64,000 nucleotides of DNA, taken from the NCBI GenBank assembly GCA_963580285.1, contig OY757015.1, positions 150,534,082-150,598,081 of the forward strand, written 5' to 3'. The position numbers were made by a program, and so were the translations under genes. Position 1 is the stretch's first letter, and every line of letters begins with the position of its first letter. The notes below the pieces were generated by a model, which saw nothing but the letters and a program-made list of their open reading frames with translations, made no database searches and was not told where the DNA came from. Shown here piece by piece: positions 62,545-64,000 of the stretch. The stretch comes from Lucinisca nassula. Taxonomy: Eukaryota; Mollusca; Bivalvia; Lucinida; Lucinidae.

Positions 62545-63106
62545 CCCAAACAAGCCTATATAATGTTGGGCCCCTTAAACCCCACTTTTATGTAGTGTAC
62601 ATTATTTTTCTTATTTGCGCTAAAAACATAGAATATTGGTACTCATTGGAACCGCCTTGGCACGGCAGTTCTAAAGAGTACCCACAATGTCTGTCACAGT
62701 TTAGCACAAATGTAAAAAATATCAGAATTTTGTATTTGGAAATTTTAAGATTTGGTATTAAAATCTCAATATATTTGAAGGCCCCCGCCCATCGGGGCTT
62801 GAAGAAGTAGAAAGGTGCCATGATGCTTCCACGCAGAGCTGAAACCGACCGCACACGAGTACTGGTAAACCGCTTTGACGATCTAAGCCTGCCCAGGCAA
62901 AGCGGTGCGAGTCGGTCTGTCCATGCTTATAAACCCTACTGGTTTCATTGGGCGACAGGACTTGAGATATCATTTCATCTCAATGTCGGATAAATGGCGC
63001 ACAAAATTGGAAGCAACGTCTCCAAAATGACCTATACTGTTTTGACGGGAACGTTAAACCTCAAATCAAACAAACAACCAAACAATATATTTGAATAGGC
63101 GTGTTT
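62545..63106. mobile_element. HP-C hairpin MITE split by SINE-1
   Basis: Left part 62545-62779 (CATCCCAAACAAGCCTATAT, hairpin TAGAATATTGGTACTCATTG), right part after the SINE (TTTGAATAGGCGTGTTTTGA). Rejoined, the end reads AATATATTTGAATAGGCG as at 58.33 kb. Confidence 0.82.
62780..63083 (+). mobile_element. SINE-1, full length, inside HP-C
   Basis: Duplication AATATATTTGAA at 62768-62779 and 63084-63095. Starts GGCCCCCGCCCATCGGGGC, ends GAACGTTAAACCTCAAATC plus (CAAA)n. Confidence 0.94.
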
Positions 63107-63125
63107 TGAAGACAAAAACTTTCAT

Positions 63126-63408
63126 GTGTGTGTGTGTGAATTCGGGTTTAACGTCGCTTTCAACAATTTTTCAGTCATATCACGACGGTGTCTGGTTGCG
63201 ACAGGGAGCTCAATGCTCACTTTTATAGTGCTGCCTCACTGAAGTAGCATGTCCCAGACACATTACATGATACCACACCCAGTCACATTATCCTGACACT
63301 GGGTCGACCAGTCCTAGCTCTACCCCGTAAATCTGAGTGCCAAGCGAGGAGCAGCTAGTACCATTTTTAACGACTTTGGTATGTCGCGGCCCGGGATCGA
63401 ACCCGACC
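63126..63408 (-). mobile_element. SINE-4, full length
   Basis: Duplication AAAACTTTCAT at 63115-63125 and 63409-63419. Minus strand head: GGTCGGGTTCGATCCCGGGC (tRNA-type B box), then CGCGACATACCAAAGTC; 3' end GCGACGTTAAACCCGAATTC with a CA repeat tail. 283 bp. Confidence 0.92.
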
Positions 63409-63424
63409 AAAACTTTCATCATGT

Positions 63425-63600
63425 TTACAAGTCCATATAATGAGCATTCTTGTAAGCCCACCTTCTATAGGGAAATGTCTGTTTTAATGAGTACAATGGT
63501 TTCCGTCTTAATATTTAGTGCGTGGGTAGTCATTAGAACCGCCTCAACGAGGCGGTACATGTACATGAACAAAGGCACACCTAAAATCTATATCTAGAAA
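63425..63600. repeat. HP-C partial copy
   Basis: ACAAGTCCATATAATGAGCA, GTGCGTGGGTAGTCATTAG and loop AACCGCCTCAACGAGGCGGT; the right side of the hairpin is altered (ACCTAAAATCTATATC). Confidence 0.65.
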
Positions 63601-64000
63601 AGAAAAAAAAAATAAAAAAAGAAAGAAAATGAAACAAATTATTTGAAGAGATATGAAATACAATATTACAGTAGTGGTTTGCATCTGTAAATTTGCTTCT
63701 ATTCAGATTTTATTAGACATCTGATATTTGTCGGTTATGTAGTTTTCACGCAGCGATAACGTCTCCCAAATGGCAATTAAGCCACGTTTACCGTAATCTG
63801 ACCCCCTTCCAACCTGCAAATATGTTACATGTATAAATAATAATGACCTGAGAGTAGCATTCCGAACTTTGTCCAAAATACCGCAAAATTCGAGAAGTAC
63901 ATGTATGTTTTTGAGACAACAAAAAATATTTATGATAGACTGCATCGTAATTCTACGGTTATTTTTCTTCAGTCTGTTTGAGTTGTTTTGTTTGATTAGA
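63601..64000. other. unassigned sequence at the window end
   Basis: A-rich start, then unassigned. The minus-strand 80-residue frame (63703-63945) has no motif. No gene supported. Confidence 0.35.

Overview
This window looks like a stretch of intergenic or intronic DNA from a bivalve-mollusc-like animal genome. The evidence is negative and positive together. There is no prokaryotic gene density, no operon, no convincing intact host gene and no functional tRNA or rRNA gene. The DNA is AT-rich and almost fully built from interspersed and tandem repeats: tRNA-derived SINEs, short inverted-repeat DNA transposons (MITEs), a dead mariner, a 5'-truncated non-LTR retrotransposon, and arrays with the architecture of the bivalve 'pearl' elements (160-bp core repeats, ACGGAC-rich stretch, terminal hairpin). 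The species cannot be named from the sequence alone. Nearly all open reading frames are short artefacts of repeats; the two real protein-coding remnants are both transposon pseudogenes.

Layout. 0-5 kb: SINE copies, a 178-bp satellite (2.57-3.4 kb), a hairpin MITE and a CpG-rich fold-back. 5.2-6.4 kb: a TTAA-flanked MITE split by a SINE and by another inverted-repeat element. 6.9-8.05 kb: 150-160-bp tandem array with a terminal hairpin. 8.6-12.4 kb: SINEs and MITEs. 12-18 kb: a degenerate repeat split by a 3.7-kb pearl-like element with higher-order repeats (13.7-17.37 kb). 19.1-21.5 kb: two minisatellites. 22.66-23.89 kb: a non-LTR retrotransposon inside a MITE. 27.2-28.1 kb and 50.8-51.5 kb: arrays of short palindromes bounded by inverted repeats. 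30-32.5 kb: a 30-bp degenerate array split by a tandem 5S-rRNA-like repeat. 33.2-35.1 kb: a TTA-flanked transposon inside a SINE. 39-43 kb: minisatellite, AT microsatellite and hairpin MITEs. 46.47-47.77 kb: mariner with exact ends. 51.67-54.26 kb: a 2.6-kb CACTG-ended element inside a MITE. 54-64 kb: dense SINEs and hairpin MITEs.

Family names used below are local labels. SINE-1: starts with GCCCCCGCCC, ends with GACGTTAAACCTC plus a CAAA-rich tail. SINE-2 and SINE-3: tRNA-derived. SINE-4 and SINE-5: B-box-like heads. TTAA-A and TTAA-B: piggyBac-like MITEs of about 200 bp. HP-C: about 280-bp MITE with a long near-perfect central hairpin. TA-J, -N, -P, -U: TA-flanked MITEs. Many boundaries are fixed by reading the uninterrupted host repeat elsewhere in the window, which gives a relative order of insertion. 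There is no gene system working together here; the story is layered transposition. I found no candidate for a new cellular pathway, only several repeat structures worth a closer look.
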